Assembly (NCBI GenBank): GCA_014237395.1
Contig: JABZFP010000041.1
Location: forward strand, 337,742-401,741
Direction of reading: 5' to 3'
Source of the DNA: Desulfobacteraceae bacterium
GTDB lineage: Bacteria; Desulfobacterota; Desulfobacteria; Desulfobacterales; UBA5852
DNA length: 64,000 nucleotides
Shown here: piece by piece, positions 9,275 through 18,135 of the stretch
Layout: every line of letters starts with the position of its first letter
Numbering within the stretch: position 1 is the first letter of the stretch
Notes under the pieces: model-generated
What the model saw: the letters and a program-made list of their open reading frames with translations, nothing else
What the model was told of the DNA's origin: nothing
The model's database searches: none
Translations under genes and position numbers: made by a program

Positions 9275-9850
9275 GTGAATATCCTGCGGACGCACAAGCT
9301 GACCGATCTCCCCCATCTCAATCTTTATCGTACACATTACGAAGACCGCAACGGAGACCCGAAGGCGTGGGTTTTTACGTCCCGGCAGGATCCACCCCGC
9401 CTTGTGTCCGGAAAATGGGACACCCCCGACGCCGTGGTGATCGTCCCCTACCACGTATCCCGCCAGAAACTTGTTGTCATCGAGGAGTTCCGGGTGGTGC
9501 TGGGCGGGTATCAGTATGGGTTCCCCGCCGGGTTGATGGATCCCGGCGAGACGATTGCCGCCACCTGCGGTCGTGAACTATTGGAGGAGACGGGGCTGTC
9601 CGTGAGCCGCATTCTGCGCCAGAGCCCGCCCGTGTATTCGTCCTCCGGGATTACCGACGAAGCCGTTTCAATGGTGTTTGTGGAATGTGACGGGACACCC
9701 TCCAATGCCGCCAATGAGAGCTCCGAGGACATCCGGACCCTGTTTGTGGGGCCGGCGGAGGCCCAGGCCCTGTGTGCGGCCGCCGATCGGCGGATGGATG
9801 TCAAGACCTGGGTGGTTTTGTGGTCCTTCGCCCAATCCGGCACGCTTTGA
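9275..9850 (+). CDS. NUDIX hydrolase, ADP-ribose pyrophosphatase-like
   Basis: About 191 residues with a complete NUDIX box (GLMDPGET then RELLEETGL, near residues 90-112). Upstream is the VVIPY...VVIEEFR strand typical of ADP-ribose/nucleotide-sugar pyrophosphatases, which hydrolyse NDP-X substrates with Mg2+. The GTG at 9275 is preferred because GAAGGA lies 9 bp upstream. An ATG at 9257 would add six residues but has no ribosome site. It appears monocistronic. Confidence 0.8.
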   Translation: MNILRTHKLTDLPHLNLYRTHYEDRNGDPKAWVFTSRQDPPRLVSGKWDTPDAVVIVPYHVSRQKLVVIEEFRVVLGGYQYGFPAGLMDPGETIAATCGRELLEETGLSVSRILRQSPPVYSSSGITDEAVSMVFVECDGTPSNAANESSEDIRTLFVGPAEAQALCAAADRRMDVKTWVVLWSFAQSGTL

Positions 9851-9866
9851 TTGGATGCTCTTGTGG

Positions 9867-9894
9867 TTGACATTGGGGTTGCAGCACCTATTAT
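9867..9894 (+). promoter_or_regulatory. Sigma-70-type promoter for the endonuclease-family gene
   Basis: A perfect -35 TTGACA (9867-9872) and a TATTAT -10 (9889-9894) with a 16-bp spacer lie 70 bp before the ATG at 9966. It is also just after the NUDIX stop codon, consistent with a separate transcription unit. Confidence 0.6.
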
Positions 9895-9965
9895 ACGGCC
9901 ATTGTGATTTTTGTCCCCATTGCTGTTTGGCGACCTGATTCCATCTAACTCAAAATGCGAGGCAT

Positions 9966-10727
9966 ATGCGTTTTCTACTCTACAACATTCGATACGGTGC
10001 CGGCATCGGCTGGAAAGTCCATTTTCCGGTGCCCTTCGGCGGCTGTCTTAGGCGTACCAGTGACAATTTCCGCCAAATTTCAGATTTCATCAAGGCGGTC
10101 AACCCCGACATCACCGGACTCATCGAGGTCGACGGCGGGTCTTTCCGCTCCCATCGCAACAACCAGGCCCGCTTGCTTGCGGAAGAAATTCAGCATCACC
10201 ATGTGTTCGAAAACAAATATAGTGGGCAGTCCATGGTGCGCAAACTGCCGTTGTTCAACAAACAGGGCAATGCCTTTCTGACCAATCAGGATATCCGCGC
10301 GCTGCGCTTTCATTATTTCAACAAGGGGTTCAAGCGGCTGGTGATCGAGGCGGAGCTTGCCGAATTCACGACCTTCATTGTTCATCTCTCCTTGAAGTAC
10401 CGCCATCGCCAGGACCAATTGCGCGATTTGAATGCGCTGGTGCGGTCGGCGGGAAAACCGGTTATCGTAGCGGGTGATTTTAATGTGTTTCGCGGCGAAA
10501 GTGAATTGGCCCATTTCATGGGGGCCACCGGCCTGTTGAATGCCAACGCCGCCGGTGCGCCGTCCCACCCCAGCCGCGCCCCCCGGCGCCAACTTGATTT
10601 TATTCTGCACAGCCCGGAAATTGAAGCGCGTCGGTTCGAAGCCCCCCGGGTTGCCTTTTCCGACCATATTCCGCTGGTCTGGGATTTTGAGATTCGTCAC
10701 CGTGCCGGCTTGGCCCGGGCCGCATAA
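9966..10727 (+). CDS. Endonuclease/exonuclease/phosphatase-family protein
   Basis: A 253-residue protein of the EEP fold (DNase I/exonuclease III/sphingomyelinase superfamily). It shows the order expected of the family: the LLYNIRYG start strand, the Glu of GLIEVDGG near residue 57, VHLSLKYR in the middle, the VAGDFNVF metal/catalytic motif near residue 172, QLDFIL, and the terminal SDHIPLV histidine. There is no signal peptide, so it is likely cytoplasmic. The substrate (nucleic acid, phosphoinositide-like or phosphodiester) is undetermined. GAGG lies 5 bp before the ATG. Confidence 0.8.
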   Translation: MRFLLYNIRYGAGIGWKVHFPVPFGGCLRRTSDNFRQISDFIKAVNPDITGLIEVDGGSFRSHRNNQARLLAEEIQHHHVFENKYSGQSMVRKLPLFNKQGNAFLTNQDIRALRFHYFNKGFKRLVIEAELAEFTTFIVHLSLKYRHRQDQLRDLNALVRSAGKPVIVAGDFNVFRGESELAHFMGATGLLNANAAGAPSHPSRAPRRQLDFILHSPEIEARRFEAPRVAFSDHIPLVWDFEIRHRAGLARAA

Positions 10728-10783
10728 ACGGGCCGGTTTCCCAAGACCGGCGCCGCACTGCAAATGGTATGTGGAGGTTGACC

Positions 10784-11347
10784 ATGGCGCTGCCGAAAAA
10801 GCGTTTTAGCCAAATTGTCCGGGTGGGAATCCTCATTGGTTTGGGCGTTATCTGGGCAGGACTGGCCGGCTGTGTGTCCGGCGTGTCGGACTATTCGCGT
10901 GCCATGGTGACCTACCAAGGCACATTCCCGGAGCTGCAGGGTGCGCCGGATCAGCAGCGCGGGCAGGTGGTCATGCTGGGTGGGCGGATCGTGGAAACAT
11001 CGCCGTCAGCGACGGGAACCGAAATCATGGTGCTTCAACTGCCCCTGGCCGGCCGGGACAAACCGGCCCTGGATCAGCCTTCCCAGGGGCGCTTTCTCAT
11101 CGCTTCGCCGGAATTTCTCGATCCGGCGGTTTACCCGAAATTGGCGCTCATTACCGTGGTTGGCGAAGTCACTGGTCAGGTGGAGCGTCCCGTCGGTGAT
11201 TACCCTTACACCCTGCCGGTGCTGCGGCCCATCGAGATCAAGCAGTGGTCGACCAGTGATTGGGGGGGCGGTGGACCGGCCGTACACCTGGGGGTGGGGA
11301 CCGGCAGTCATGGCGGCGGCGGGGCTGGCTTCGGCCTCTCGTTCTAA
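10784..11347 (+). CDS. Slp-family outer membrane lipoprotein
   Basis: About 187 residues. A signal peptide with a hydrophobic core (VGILIGLGVIWAGLAG) ends at a lipobox Cys. The mature region begins like Slp/YeaY proteins (YQGTFPELQGAPDQQRGQVVMLGG) and keeps the GRFLI...LALITVVGEV pattern. The C-terminus is glycine-rich. Slp proteins are outer-membrane lipoproteins linked to starvation or stress, and their biochemical role is unknown. The ATG at 10784 has GGAGG 6 bp upstream. Confidence 0.8.
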   Translation: MALPKKRFSQIVRVGILIGLGVIWAGLAGCVSGVSDYSRAMVTYQGTFPELQGAPDQQRGQVVMLGGRIVETSPSATGTEIMVLQLPLAGRDKPALDQPSQGRFLIASPEFLDPAVYPKLALITVVGEVTGQVERPVGDYPYTLPVLRPIEIKQWSTSDWGGGGPAVHLGVGTGSHGGGGAGFGLSF

Positions 11348-11365
11348 TGCCGTTTACGGAAAGAT

Positions 11366-11662
11366 TCAGGCTTTTCCGAAACCGTTGTTGATGCGTTCCT
11401 TGAGCGCTTTGCCTACTTTGAAATTCGGCAGCCGTTTGGGCTCCACCGACACGGCCTCACCGGTTTTCGGGTTGCGGCCGACATAGCCCTCGTATTCCTT
11501 GACCTTGAATGTCCCGAATCCCCGGATATCCACGCGATCGTCCATTGCCAGTGATTCTGTCATGCTCTCGAAGATGACGTTTAAGATTTCCTTGGCCTTT
11601 TTCTGGGAGAGGCCCTCTTCCGCGGCCAGCAATCGGTTTAACTGCTCTCCGGTTAATTGCAT
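11366..11662 (-). CDS. HU/IHF-family DNA-bending protein
   Basis: A 98-residue protein starting MQLTGEQLNRLL. It contains the family signature DIRGFGTFKVKEYEGYVGRNPKTGE, which forms the DNA-clamping beta arms with the conserved RNPKTG tip, preceded by the usual helical dimerisation region. HU proteins are usually about 90 residues. It should bend and organise DNA as a dimer. HU or IHF subunit identity is not decidable from one sequence, although an IHF would matter for the sigma-54 promoters of this region. The ATG is chosen because GGAGG lies upstream. Confidence 0.9.
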   Translation of the reverse strand: MQLTGEQLNRLLAAEEGLSQKKAKEILNVIFESMTESLAMDDRVDIRGFGTFKVKEYEGYVGRNPKTGEAVSVEPKRLPNFKVGKALKERINNGFGKA

Positions 11663-11914
11663 GTTTTGTGGTCCCTCCAATTATATCGTTTGTGGCGGCC
11701 TGGCAACCGGGCTGCGGAAGGTATCCTTTCGTCATCAGAACGACACCTCGCCTCCCGAATTTAACAATAATAGCTATCAGTAACAGGATTTGTTATTAAA
11801 AAACGCTGCTTTTTACAATACGGTAAATTTAATGCTAAATTACGGTATTAAATTGAGTATTATAGGGAGTGGCGATCAGGGGCTTACGGTACGGCCGAAC
11901 GCGATCTGTCAGGT
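11663..11914. other. Intergenic region upstream of the HU gene
   Basis: A+T-rich DNA between the leftward HU gene and the glnA terminator. It presumably carries the HU promoter (a TATAAT lies near 11681-11686, too close to the ribosome site to be convincing). No gene is supported. Confidence 0.4.
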
Positions 11915-11954
11915 AAAAAAAGGGGCCGCCGTGATTTGGAAATACGGCCGCCCC
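11915..11954 (-). terminator. Intrinsic terminator of the glnD-glnA operon
   Basis: On the minus strand, arms GGGGCGGCCGT (11944-11954) and ACGGCGGCCCC (11922-11932) pair with one mismatch and are followed directly by seven T residues. A second strong hairpin (CCGGCGGT/ACCGCCGG, 11968-11988) lies between it and the glnA stop codon. Confidence 0.8.
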
Positions 11955-11999
11955 CCAAGGAAGGTGACCGGCGGTGGGAAACCGCCGGCCGGTAAGCGA

Positions 12000-13412
12000 T
12001 TAGATGTCGTAATACAGGAAGAACTCGTGTGGATGGGGTCGCAGATTGACGTCGTTGACTTCATTTTTGGTTTTATATGCGATCCATGTGTCGATGACAT
12101 CCTGGGTGAACACATCCCCCTTTAAAAGAAAAGCATGATCATCCGCCAGGGCGGCCAGAGCTTCCTGGAGCGAACCCGGTGCGGAAGGGACATCGGCCAG
12201 TTCTTCCGGTGACATGCCGTAGATGTCCTTATCCAGCGGTTCACCCGGATCAATCTTGTTTTCGATGCCGTCCAGGGCGGCCATCAGGATGGCCGAGAAG
12301 GCCAGGTAGCCGTTGCAGGACGGGTCCGGGGTGCGGAATTCGATGCGCTTGGCCTTGGGTGAAGCGGAATACATGGGAATCCGGACCGACGCACTGCGGT
12401 TGCGGCTGGAGTACGCCAGGTTGACAGGCGCTTCGAATCCGGGCACGAGGCGTTTGTAGGAGTTGGTCGTGGGGTTGGTAAAGGCGCACAGGGCCCGGGC
12501 ATGCTTCAGGATGCCGCCGATGGCATAAAGCGCCGTATCGGAAACACCGGCATAGCCGTCACCGGCAAAGGTCGGCTCCCCGTCTTTCCAGATGCTGATA
12601 TGGGTATGCATGCCGGTGCCGTTGTCCTCAAAAAGGGGTTTCGGCATGAAGGTTACGGTGTAGCCATTGCGGGCCGCCACGTTTTTCAAGACATATTTGA
12701 ACCACATCAGCTGGTCGCCCATCAGGAGCAGGGGCTGAAAGCGCATGTCGATCTCGGCCTGGCCGCCGGTGGCAACTTCATGGTGTTGGCATTCCACGGC
12801 GATACCGAGCTCTTCCAGAACCAGCAGCATTTCGGTGCGCAGGTCCTGAAATTTATCCATGGGCGGCACCGGGAAATAGCCTTGTTTGTGACGGGGTTTG
12901 TAACCAAGGTTCGGCCCTTCGTCGCGCCCGCTGTTCCAGATGCCCTCGACAGAATCAATTTCGTAGAAGGCCCGATGACGGGAAGACTCGAAGCGGATTT
13001 CGTCAAAGATGAAAAACTCGGCTTCCGGGCCGATAAAGGCGGTATCCCCGATCCCGGTGCTTTTCAGATAGGCTTCCGCTTTCTGGGCGATGAAGCGAGG
13101 ATCGCGGGTGTAGGATTCACGGGTAATGGGATCGACGATGTTGCCGACCACGACGAGGGTGGGGACTTCGAAAAACGGGTCCATCTTGGCCGTTGTCGGA
13201 TCGGGGATGACAAGCATGTCGCTGGCGTTGATGGGCTGCCAGCCGCGAATGCTGGAGCCGTCAAAGCCAAAGCCGTCTTCGAAACTGGATTCATCCAGTT
13301 CGCTCATGGGGACCGTAAAATGCTGCCATACGCCGGGGAAATCCAGGAAGCGGATATCGACAACTTTGGCGCCTTGTTCCTTTGCAAATGCCAATACTTC
13401 TTTGGGGGTCAT
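12000..13412 (-). CDS. glnA: Glutamine synthetase, type I
   Basis: A 470-residue GSI subunit that makes glutamine from glutamate, ammonia and ATP as a dodecamer. It has MTPKEVLAFAKEQ, FDGSSIRGW, the metal Glu in GPEAEFFIFD, EVATGGQAEID, the ATP loop KPLFEDNGTGMH and the NRSASVRIP arginine loop. Tyr398 in DKDIYGMSPEE matches the adenylylation site, and glnE occurs 10 kb away, so covalent control is expected. The ATG at 13412 follows AGGAGG. It is the last gene of glnD-amtB-glnB-glnA. Confidence 0.97.
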   Translation of the reverse strand: MTPKEVLAFAKEQGAKVVDIRFLDFPGVWQHFTVPMSELDESSFEDGFGFDGSSIRGWQPINASDMLVIPDPTTAKMDPFFEVPTLVVVGNIVDPITRESYTRDPRFIAQKAEAYLKSTGIGDTAFIGPEAEFFIFDEIRFESSRHRAFYEIDSVEGIWNSGRDEGPNLGYKPRHKQGYFPVPPMDKFQDLRTEMLLVLEELGIAVECQHHEVATGGQAEIDMRFQPLLLMGDQLMWFKYVLKNVAARNGYTVTFMPKPLFEDNGTGMHTHISIWKDGEPTFAGDGYAGVSDTALYAIGGILKHARALCAFTNPTTNSYKRLVPGFEAPVNLAYSSRNRSASVRIPMYSASPKAKRIEFRTPDPSCNGYLAFSAILMAALDGIENKIDPGEPLDKDIYGMSPEELADVPSAPGSLQEALAALADDHAFLLKGDVFTQDVIDTWIAYKTKNEVNDVNLRPHPHEFFLYYDI

Positions 13413-13492
13413 AATGTTCCTCCTATTCAAGTTGGTAAAATTAAATCATCGACGATAACGGTTGTATTGCTTTTTGATGAACCATTCGGCGG

Positions 13493-13831
13493 TTATAGCG
13501 CATCGGTCCCCGTTTCACCGGTCCTTACGCGAACGGCCTGTTCAACATTGTAAACAAAAATTTTGCCGTCGCCTAGTTTGCCAGTATTGGCCGCTTCACG
13601 GATTTTTGCCACCACGGCGTCGGCCTGGTCGGCGGCAACCACCACTTCCACTTTGACTTTGGGGATAAAATCCACCACGTATTCGGCACCGCGGTAGATT
13701 TCTTTATGCCCCTTCTGGCGACCGTAGCCTTTCACTTCGGTGATGGTCATGCCCTGGATGCCAACCTCATTGAGGGCTTCCTTGACATCATCCAGTTTGA
13801 AGGGCTTGACAATGGCTTCGATTTTTTTCAT
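13493..13831 (-). CDS. glnB: PII nitrogen regulatory protein (first copy)
   Basis: A 112-residue PII protein with Tyr51 in the T-loop sequence RGAEYVVDF, the GlnD uridylylation site, plus the conserved GDGKIFV and RVRTGE segments. It senses 2-oxoglutarate and ATP/ADP, and should control AmtB and the GlnE-GlnA cascade. It lies between amtB and glnA in one transcription unit, so it could equally be called GlnK by its linkage to amtB. A perfect AGGAGG precedes the ATG. Confidence 0.95.
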   Translation of the reverse strand: MKKIEAIVKPFKLDDVKEALNEVGIQGMTITEVKGYGRQKGHKEIYRGAEYVVDFIPKVKVEVVVAADQADAVVAKIREAANTGKLGDGKIFVYNVEQAVRVRTGETGTDAL

Positions 13832-13857
13832 GCGGTTTCCTCCTGGTCGTGCGGTTT

Positions 13858-13878
13858 GGCCGGCCGAATCAGCCGGCC
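13858..13878 (-). other. Hairpin between amtB and glnB
   Basis: GGCCGGC (13858-13864) pairs with GCCGGCC (13872-13878) across a seven-base loop, in the gap between the amtB stop and the glnB ribosome site. There is no T-run, so it is more likely an mRNA-processing or stability element than a terminator. Confidence 0.4.
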
Positions 13879-13884
13879 GAAATG

Positions 13885-15180
13885 TTAGATATTCTGGATT
13901 TCAAAAGCACGTTCGCCATGCTGGGCATTGTCCAGCCCGGCTATTTCTTCCTCCGGGTCAACCCGCAGGCCGCCGGTGATAAGCTTTGTCAAATAGGCTA
14001 CGGCGAAGGTGCCGACGGCGGAAAAGGCGGCGGTCCCGATAATGGACAGAAATTGCACCCACAACTGACCGGGGTTGCCGTAAAAGAGCCCTCGGGCCCC
14101 GTCCGTCACAGCGGGATTGGCGAAGATGCCGGTGGCCAGCGCCCCCCAGATACCGCACAACCCGTGGACGCCGAAAGCGTCCAGTGAATCATCGTAACCC
14201 AGCATGTTTTTCAGTTTAGAAACGCTGACATAACCGAGTATACCGGCAAAGAGCCCGATCACCAGCGAGGCCGGCATGTTGACGAAGCCCGCGGCCGGGG
14301 TGATGGCCACGAGTCCGGCCACGATGCCGGAGGCCAGGCCAAGGACGGTCGGTTTGCGGGTAACGGCCCATTCGGCCCCCATCCAGGCCAGGGCACCCAT
14401 GGCGGCCGAAGTGTTGGTGACCAGAAAAGCGGATCCAGCCACGCCGTCGGCGGCCAGCTCACTGCCGGCGTTGAAACCGAACCAGCCGAACCACAGCAGC
14501 GCCGCCCCGAGAGCCGTCAGGGTGATGCTGGACGGAAACATGGCGTCTTTGCCATATCCGATGCGTTTGCCCACCATCATCGAGAGCACCAGCCCGGCCA
14601 CACCGGCATTGATATGGACCACCGTGCCGCCGGCGAAATCCAGGGCCCCCATTTCTCCCATCCAACCCCCGCCCCAGGCCCAGTGGGCAACAGGCGAATA
14701 GATGAAGGTCAACCATAGAATGGTAAAGACCACCCAGGATGAAAATTTCATGCGATCTACAATAGACCCCAGCACAAGCGCCACTGTAATGCCGGCAAAG
14801 GTCATCTGGAAGAGCAGAAAAACATAGGTCGGAATGGTGCCGGAGAGGCTATCGACCCCGATGCCATTCAGGAAAAGATAGTCAAGGCCCCCGACGAGTC
14901 CGGCGTGGTCGGGCCCGAAGGCCAGGGTATAGCCCCACATGACCCAGATAACACTGCCCAGGCAGTAGGCCACCATGGTCATGGCAATGGTATTCAGCAG
15001 GTTTTTATAGCGGGATAGACCGCCATAGAAGAGCGCCAGACCCGCCGGCGTCATCATCATGACCAGGGCCGTCGAGACGATCATCCACGCGGTATCGCCG
15101 CTGTCAAGGCCTTCGGCCGCCATGGCGGCGGCGGGAAACAACAGAATGAAAATAAACGAACTAAGCAGTTTTCCTGCCAT
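13885..15180 (-). CDS. amtB: Ammonium transporter AmtB (first copy)
   Basis: A 431-residue Amt/Rh/MEP channel with a cleavable signal peptide (MAGKLLSSFIFILLFPAAAMA), eleven hydrophobic segments and the pore region VHINAGVAGL with its conserved histidine. A second twin histidine is at FGVHGLCGIWG. It conducts ammonium/ammonia across the inner membrane and is gated by PII. The start overlaps the end of glnD by 20 bp, suggesting translational coupling; the reverse frame supplies GGAG 9 bp before the ATG. Confidence 0.95.
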   Translation of the reverse strand: MAGKLLSSFIFILLFPAAAMAAEGLDSGDTAWMIVSTALVMMMTPAGLALFYGGLSRYKNLLNTIAMTMVAYCLGSVIWVMWGYTLAFGPDHAGLVGGLDYLFLNGIGVDSLSGTIPTYVFLLFQMTFAGITVALVLGSIVDRMKFSSWVVFTILWLTFIYSPVAHWAWGGGWMGEMGALDFAGGTVVHINAGVAGLVLSMMVGKRIGYGKDAMFPSSITLTALGAALLWFGWFGFNAGSELAADGVAGSAFLVTNTSAAMGALAWMGAEWAVTRKPTVLGLASGIVAGLVAITPAAGFVNMPASLVIGLFAGILGYVSVSKLKNMLGYDDSLDAFGVHGLCGIWGALATGIFANPAVTDGARGLFYGNPGQLWVQFLSIIGTAAFSAVGTFAVAYLTKLITGGLRVDPEEEIAGLDNAQHGERAFEIQNI

Positions 15181-17830
15181 CAGTTTGGACTCCTTCCTCT
15201 TGGATGTCGGCGGTTGCCGTATCGTTTACAGGCGGCAGAACCGCCTGAATGGTTGTTTGGATCCGGGTGACCTGATCGGGGTCATCCACTTTCTGGCCAT
15301 CAAAATCCCTTACATAGAAAACATCCACGACCTGATCGACGTTGGTGGCGATTTTGGCCACCCAGACATCGAGTTGGCAGCGAAACAGGGCGTCCGTGAT
15401 GCTAAAAAGCAGTCCGGGGAAATCTTCGGTGAAGACTTCCACGATCGTGAAAAAACTGGATGTCTGATTGTCGACTTGGATCCTCCGCGGCCGGTCCATG
15501 GCGGAAGGCCGGGGTGGACGGTAGTCTTTCATCCGGGATTGCAGACGCCCCGACAGGTCGAGGTCGCCTTCCAGTGCCTGGCTCAGGTGTCGGCGGGTTT
15601 TTTCCCATTTGTCGGATTCGAAAATAGGATCGGGCGGCGGCTGAACCTTGAAAATATCCAGGGCCATGTTGTTGCGCCAGGTAAACACCTGGGCGTCCAG
15701 AATGTTGATGCCGTTAAGGGTAAAAACTCCGGCAATCCGGGAAAATAGGCCGGGCTGGTCCCTGGCGCAGAGGGTGACAATGCGCGTATCGGAGGTCATC
15801 GACGGTTCGATTTCCCAGACGAAGCGGTCATCGCCCAGGGTCCGATAGAGCCGGATATGCTCCTGGATCACCTCCGGCGGGACATTCAGAAGATAACGCG
15901 GTGACAACACATCCAAAAGGGTTTCCATTTCTTTTTGCCGGCGTTTGGGCGTCTGCGTCAGCAAGGCGTCGCGTTTGCGTGCCACCTTGGCGACCGCCTC
16001 CTGGGAGGCGAGTTCGCCTTTTTCCAACACGTTCAGGACCTTCAGAAAGAGGTCTTTCAGAAGGGCCGCCGTCCAGCTGTTCCACGCCTTGGGGCCCGTG
16101 GCGATACAGTCGGCGACCGTCAGCAGGTAGAGCATTTTGAGCCGGTCGGCGTCGTTGATCCGCCGTGCGCAGTAAAGTGCGGTTTCTTCATCGTTGATAT
16201 CGCGGCGGGCCGCGGTTTTGGCCAGCAGCAGATGCTCGCGCACAAGAAAGGCCACCGTATCGATCTCGTCAGGCCGATAGCCTTTTTCGGCCAGGATGTC
16301 GGGCACCAGGGCCTCGCCTTTCTCGGAGTGATTGCCGCCGGGCTGGCCTTTACCGATGTCATGCAACAAGGCTCCCCACAGCAGCAGCTTGCGTTGCTTG
16401 AGTTCGGCATAGATCTGACCCGCCAGGCCATCCGCACGGTCTTCGTCGCCAGCGAAGGTTTTAAGGGTTTTGACGGTGCGCAGCAGGTGACGGTCAACGG
16501 GGTAGATATGATATTCGTCGTATTGAATGCAGTTGACCACGGCATGAAACGCCGGGATGAAACGCTCCAACAAACCGGTATGGAGCATGGCATTGAGTAC
16601 ATTGAAAGTGGGTGCCGGGGCTTGCAATATCTTTTCAAAAGAGCGAACCGCCGCGTGCGACCCGCGCAGGTTTTCGTCACAGAGATGGCCGAATTCACGA
16701 ACGATACGGCGGGCTTCGGCGCCCAGGGGCAGGCGCAGCCGGGCGCTTTCCTCGAATATCTGAAGCAGCAGCAGGGGGGATTCCGACACCATGCGGGTGG
16801 ACTCGAAATTGAGGGTATCCTTGATGATTTCGATGCCGGCGATTTTCGTTATTTTTGACCGGCGTCGGCGGCGGCGGGATCGTTTTTCGTACCCCTGTTC
16901 AAAAAGAAACAAGAGATGCTGCTGTTTGATGAACTCCATCTGGCCGTGAAGATCTCCCAAAAAACGCTCCACGGGCTGTTGGCCATTCGCTTTGCTGTAT
17001 CCTAACGCCTTGGCAATGCGCAGCTGGTTTTCGAAATGCAACTGATCGTATTTGCGGCCGTTGAGAACGTGCAGGCGGTTGCGGACGTTGGCGATAAACG
17101 CCAGCGCCTCCTTAAGCTGCTCGTATTCCTCATGGGAAAGATAGCCCAGGTATTCGAGGTCGCGGATTTGTTTGAGCCCGGAACGGATGCATGCGATCCA
17201 TCGCATGGTGTGGAAATCGCGCAGGCCGCCCTGCCCTTCCTTGAGATTGGGTTCCAATAAATAGGCGGAGTCCCCGAAGCGGGCGTGCCGGGACTGATTG
17301 GTTTCCACCAGCCAGTCGATGATTTTGCGGCTGTGCCGCTGTACTATCTTCTGGCGCAATTGCTGGGTCAGCGCGGTGTACAACCGGGACATGCCGCAGA
17401 CAAAACGGGCGTCCAGCAGCGGGGTCAGGATTTCAAAATCTTTGCCGGCCAGCGAGAGACACTCTTTCAGGGAACGGGTGGCGTGGCCCACATCCAATCC
17501 GATATCCCACAAAGGGTAGATAATCTCCCGGATCAGCCCTTCGGCCGTGTCCGGCACGCGTTTTTCAAAGAGGATAAGCAGGTCCACATCGGAGTGTACG
17601 CACTGGTCGTTGCGGCCATAGCCGCCCAGGGCGATGATGGCATACGGGTTGCGGGCTATGTCCATGTGGGGCCCGATGTCGCTGGTTTCGAAGCTGGTGC
17701 GGAAGTATTCGTCCACCAGCCCGGCCATTTGGTGCATAAAATCCATGGCCGTGTGTTTGGGCAGTTCGCGAATCAGTCGCTTGCGCCCGCGGTTGAGCAT
17801 TTCCGCCGCATTTTGCTTCGTGTTTGACAT
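15161..17830 (-). CDS. glnD: [Protein-PII] uridylyltransferase / uridylyl-removing enzyme
   Basis: An 889-residue GlnD, the glutamine sensor that uridylylates PII when nitrogen is short and removes UMP when glutamine is plentiful. In order: nucleotidyltransferase with ALGGYGR (residues 68-73) and SDVD (80-83), a helical linker, an HD hydrolase domain with LLHDIGKG near 475, and two C-terminal ACT domains near 700 and 800 that bind glutamine. All key residues are present and the length is typical. It is the first gene of the operon, 48 bp downstream of a sigma-54 promoter. Confidence 0.97.
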   Translation of the reverse strand: MSNTKQNAAEMLNRGRKRLIRELPKHTAMDFMHQMAGLVDEYFRTSFETSDIGPHMDIARNPYAIIALGGYGRNDQCVHSDVDLLILFEKRVPDTAEGLIREIIYPLWDIGLDVGHATRSLKECLSLAGKDFEILTPLLDARFVCGMSRLYTALTQQLRQKIVQRHSRKIIDWLVETNQSRHARFGDSAYLLEPNLKEGQGGLRDFHTMRWIACIRSGLKQIRDLEYLGYLSHEEYEQLKEALAFIANVRNRLHVLNGRKYDQLHFENQLRIAKALGYSKANGQQPVERFLGDLHGQMEFIKQQHLLFLFEQGYEKRSRRRRRRSKITKIAGIEIIKDTLNFESTRMVSESPLLLLQIFEESARLRLPLGAEARRIVREFGHLCDENLRGSHAAVRSFEKILQAPAPTFNVLNAMLHTGLLERFIPAFHAVVNCIQYDEYHIYPVDRHLLRTVKTLKTFAGDEDRADGLAGQIYAELKQRKLLLWGALLHDIGKGQPGGNHSEKGEALVPDILAEKGYRPDEIDTVAFLVREHLLLAKTAARRDINDEETALYCARRINDADRLKMLYLLTVADCIATGPKAWNSWTAALLKDLFLKVLNVLEKGELASQEAVAKVARKRDALLTQTPKRRQKEMETLLDVLSPRYLLNVPPEVIQEHIRLYRTLGDDRFVWEIEPSMTSDTRIVTLCARDQPGLFSRIAGVFTLNGINILDAQVFTWRNNMALDIFKVQPPPDPIFESDKWEKTRRHLSQALEGDLDLSGRLQSRMKDYRPPRPSAMDRPRRIQVDNQTSSFFTIVEVFTEDFPGLLFSITDALFRCQLDVWVAKIATNVDQVVDVFYVRDFDGQKVDDPDQVTRIQTTIQAVLPPVNDTATADIQEEGVQTDGRKTA

Positions 17831-17877
17831 CGTCGTCTTGGGTCTCTCCGAGTCCAGTTGATGTATAGGGGGTATTC

Positions 17878-17893
17878 AGCAATTGTTGTGCCA
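17878..17893 (-). promoter_or_regulatory. Sigma-54 (RpoN) promoter of glnD-amtB-glnB-glnA
   Basis: Read on the minus strand, TGGCAC-AACAA-TTGCT matches the -24/-12 consensus TGGCAC-N5-TTGCW exactly, with the invariant GG and GC at correct spacing. It lies 48 bp upstream of the glnD ATG and should make the operon dependent on an enhancer-binding activator. Confidence 0.88.
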
Positions 17894-17969
17894 TCCATCG
17901 AAATGCACACGAATAGGAAAATTTACAGGGTGTTACGAATTTTTTCGGTGCCTGACAAGCAAAATAAAT

Positions 17970-18013
17970 AACAAATTTGTAACGCACAACCCTATAAAAG
18001 TTACATATTTGTA
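17970..18013. promoter_or_regulatory. Paired palindromes, putative activator enhancer for glnD
   Basis: ACAAATTTGT (17971-17980) and TACATATTTGTA (18002-18013) have centres 32 bp apart and lie about 90 and 122 bp upstream of the -24/-12 element. The same arrangement occurs before glnK2 and before the glutamate synthase genes, hence the call. The surrounding 17894-18135 holds no gene. Confidence 0.55.
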
Positions 18014-18135
18014 TGTGGACGTGGTGATTTTTCGTAAATAAAGGCGGGCGTTAGACAGGCGTTCCCTCGATGGTGTGTGCCGGAAAGCGGCGGACCAGGC
18101 CCCAGCGCGGGTGCCCAAAGGCCTGGTCCGGTTCG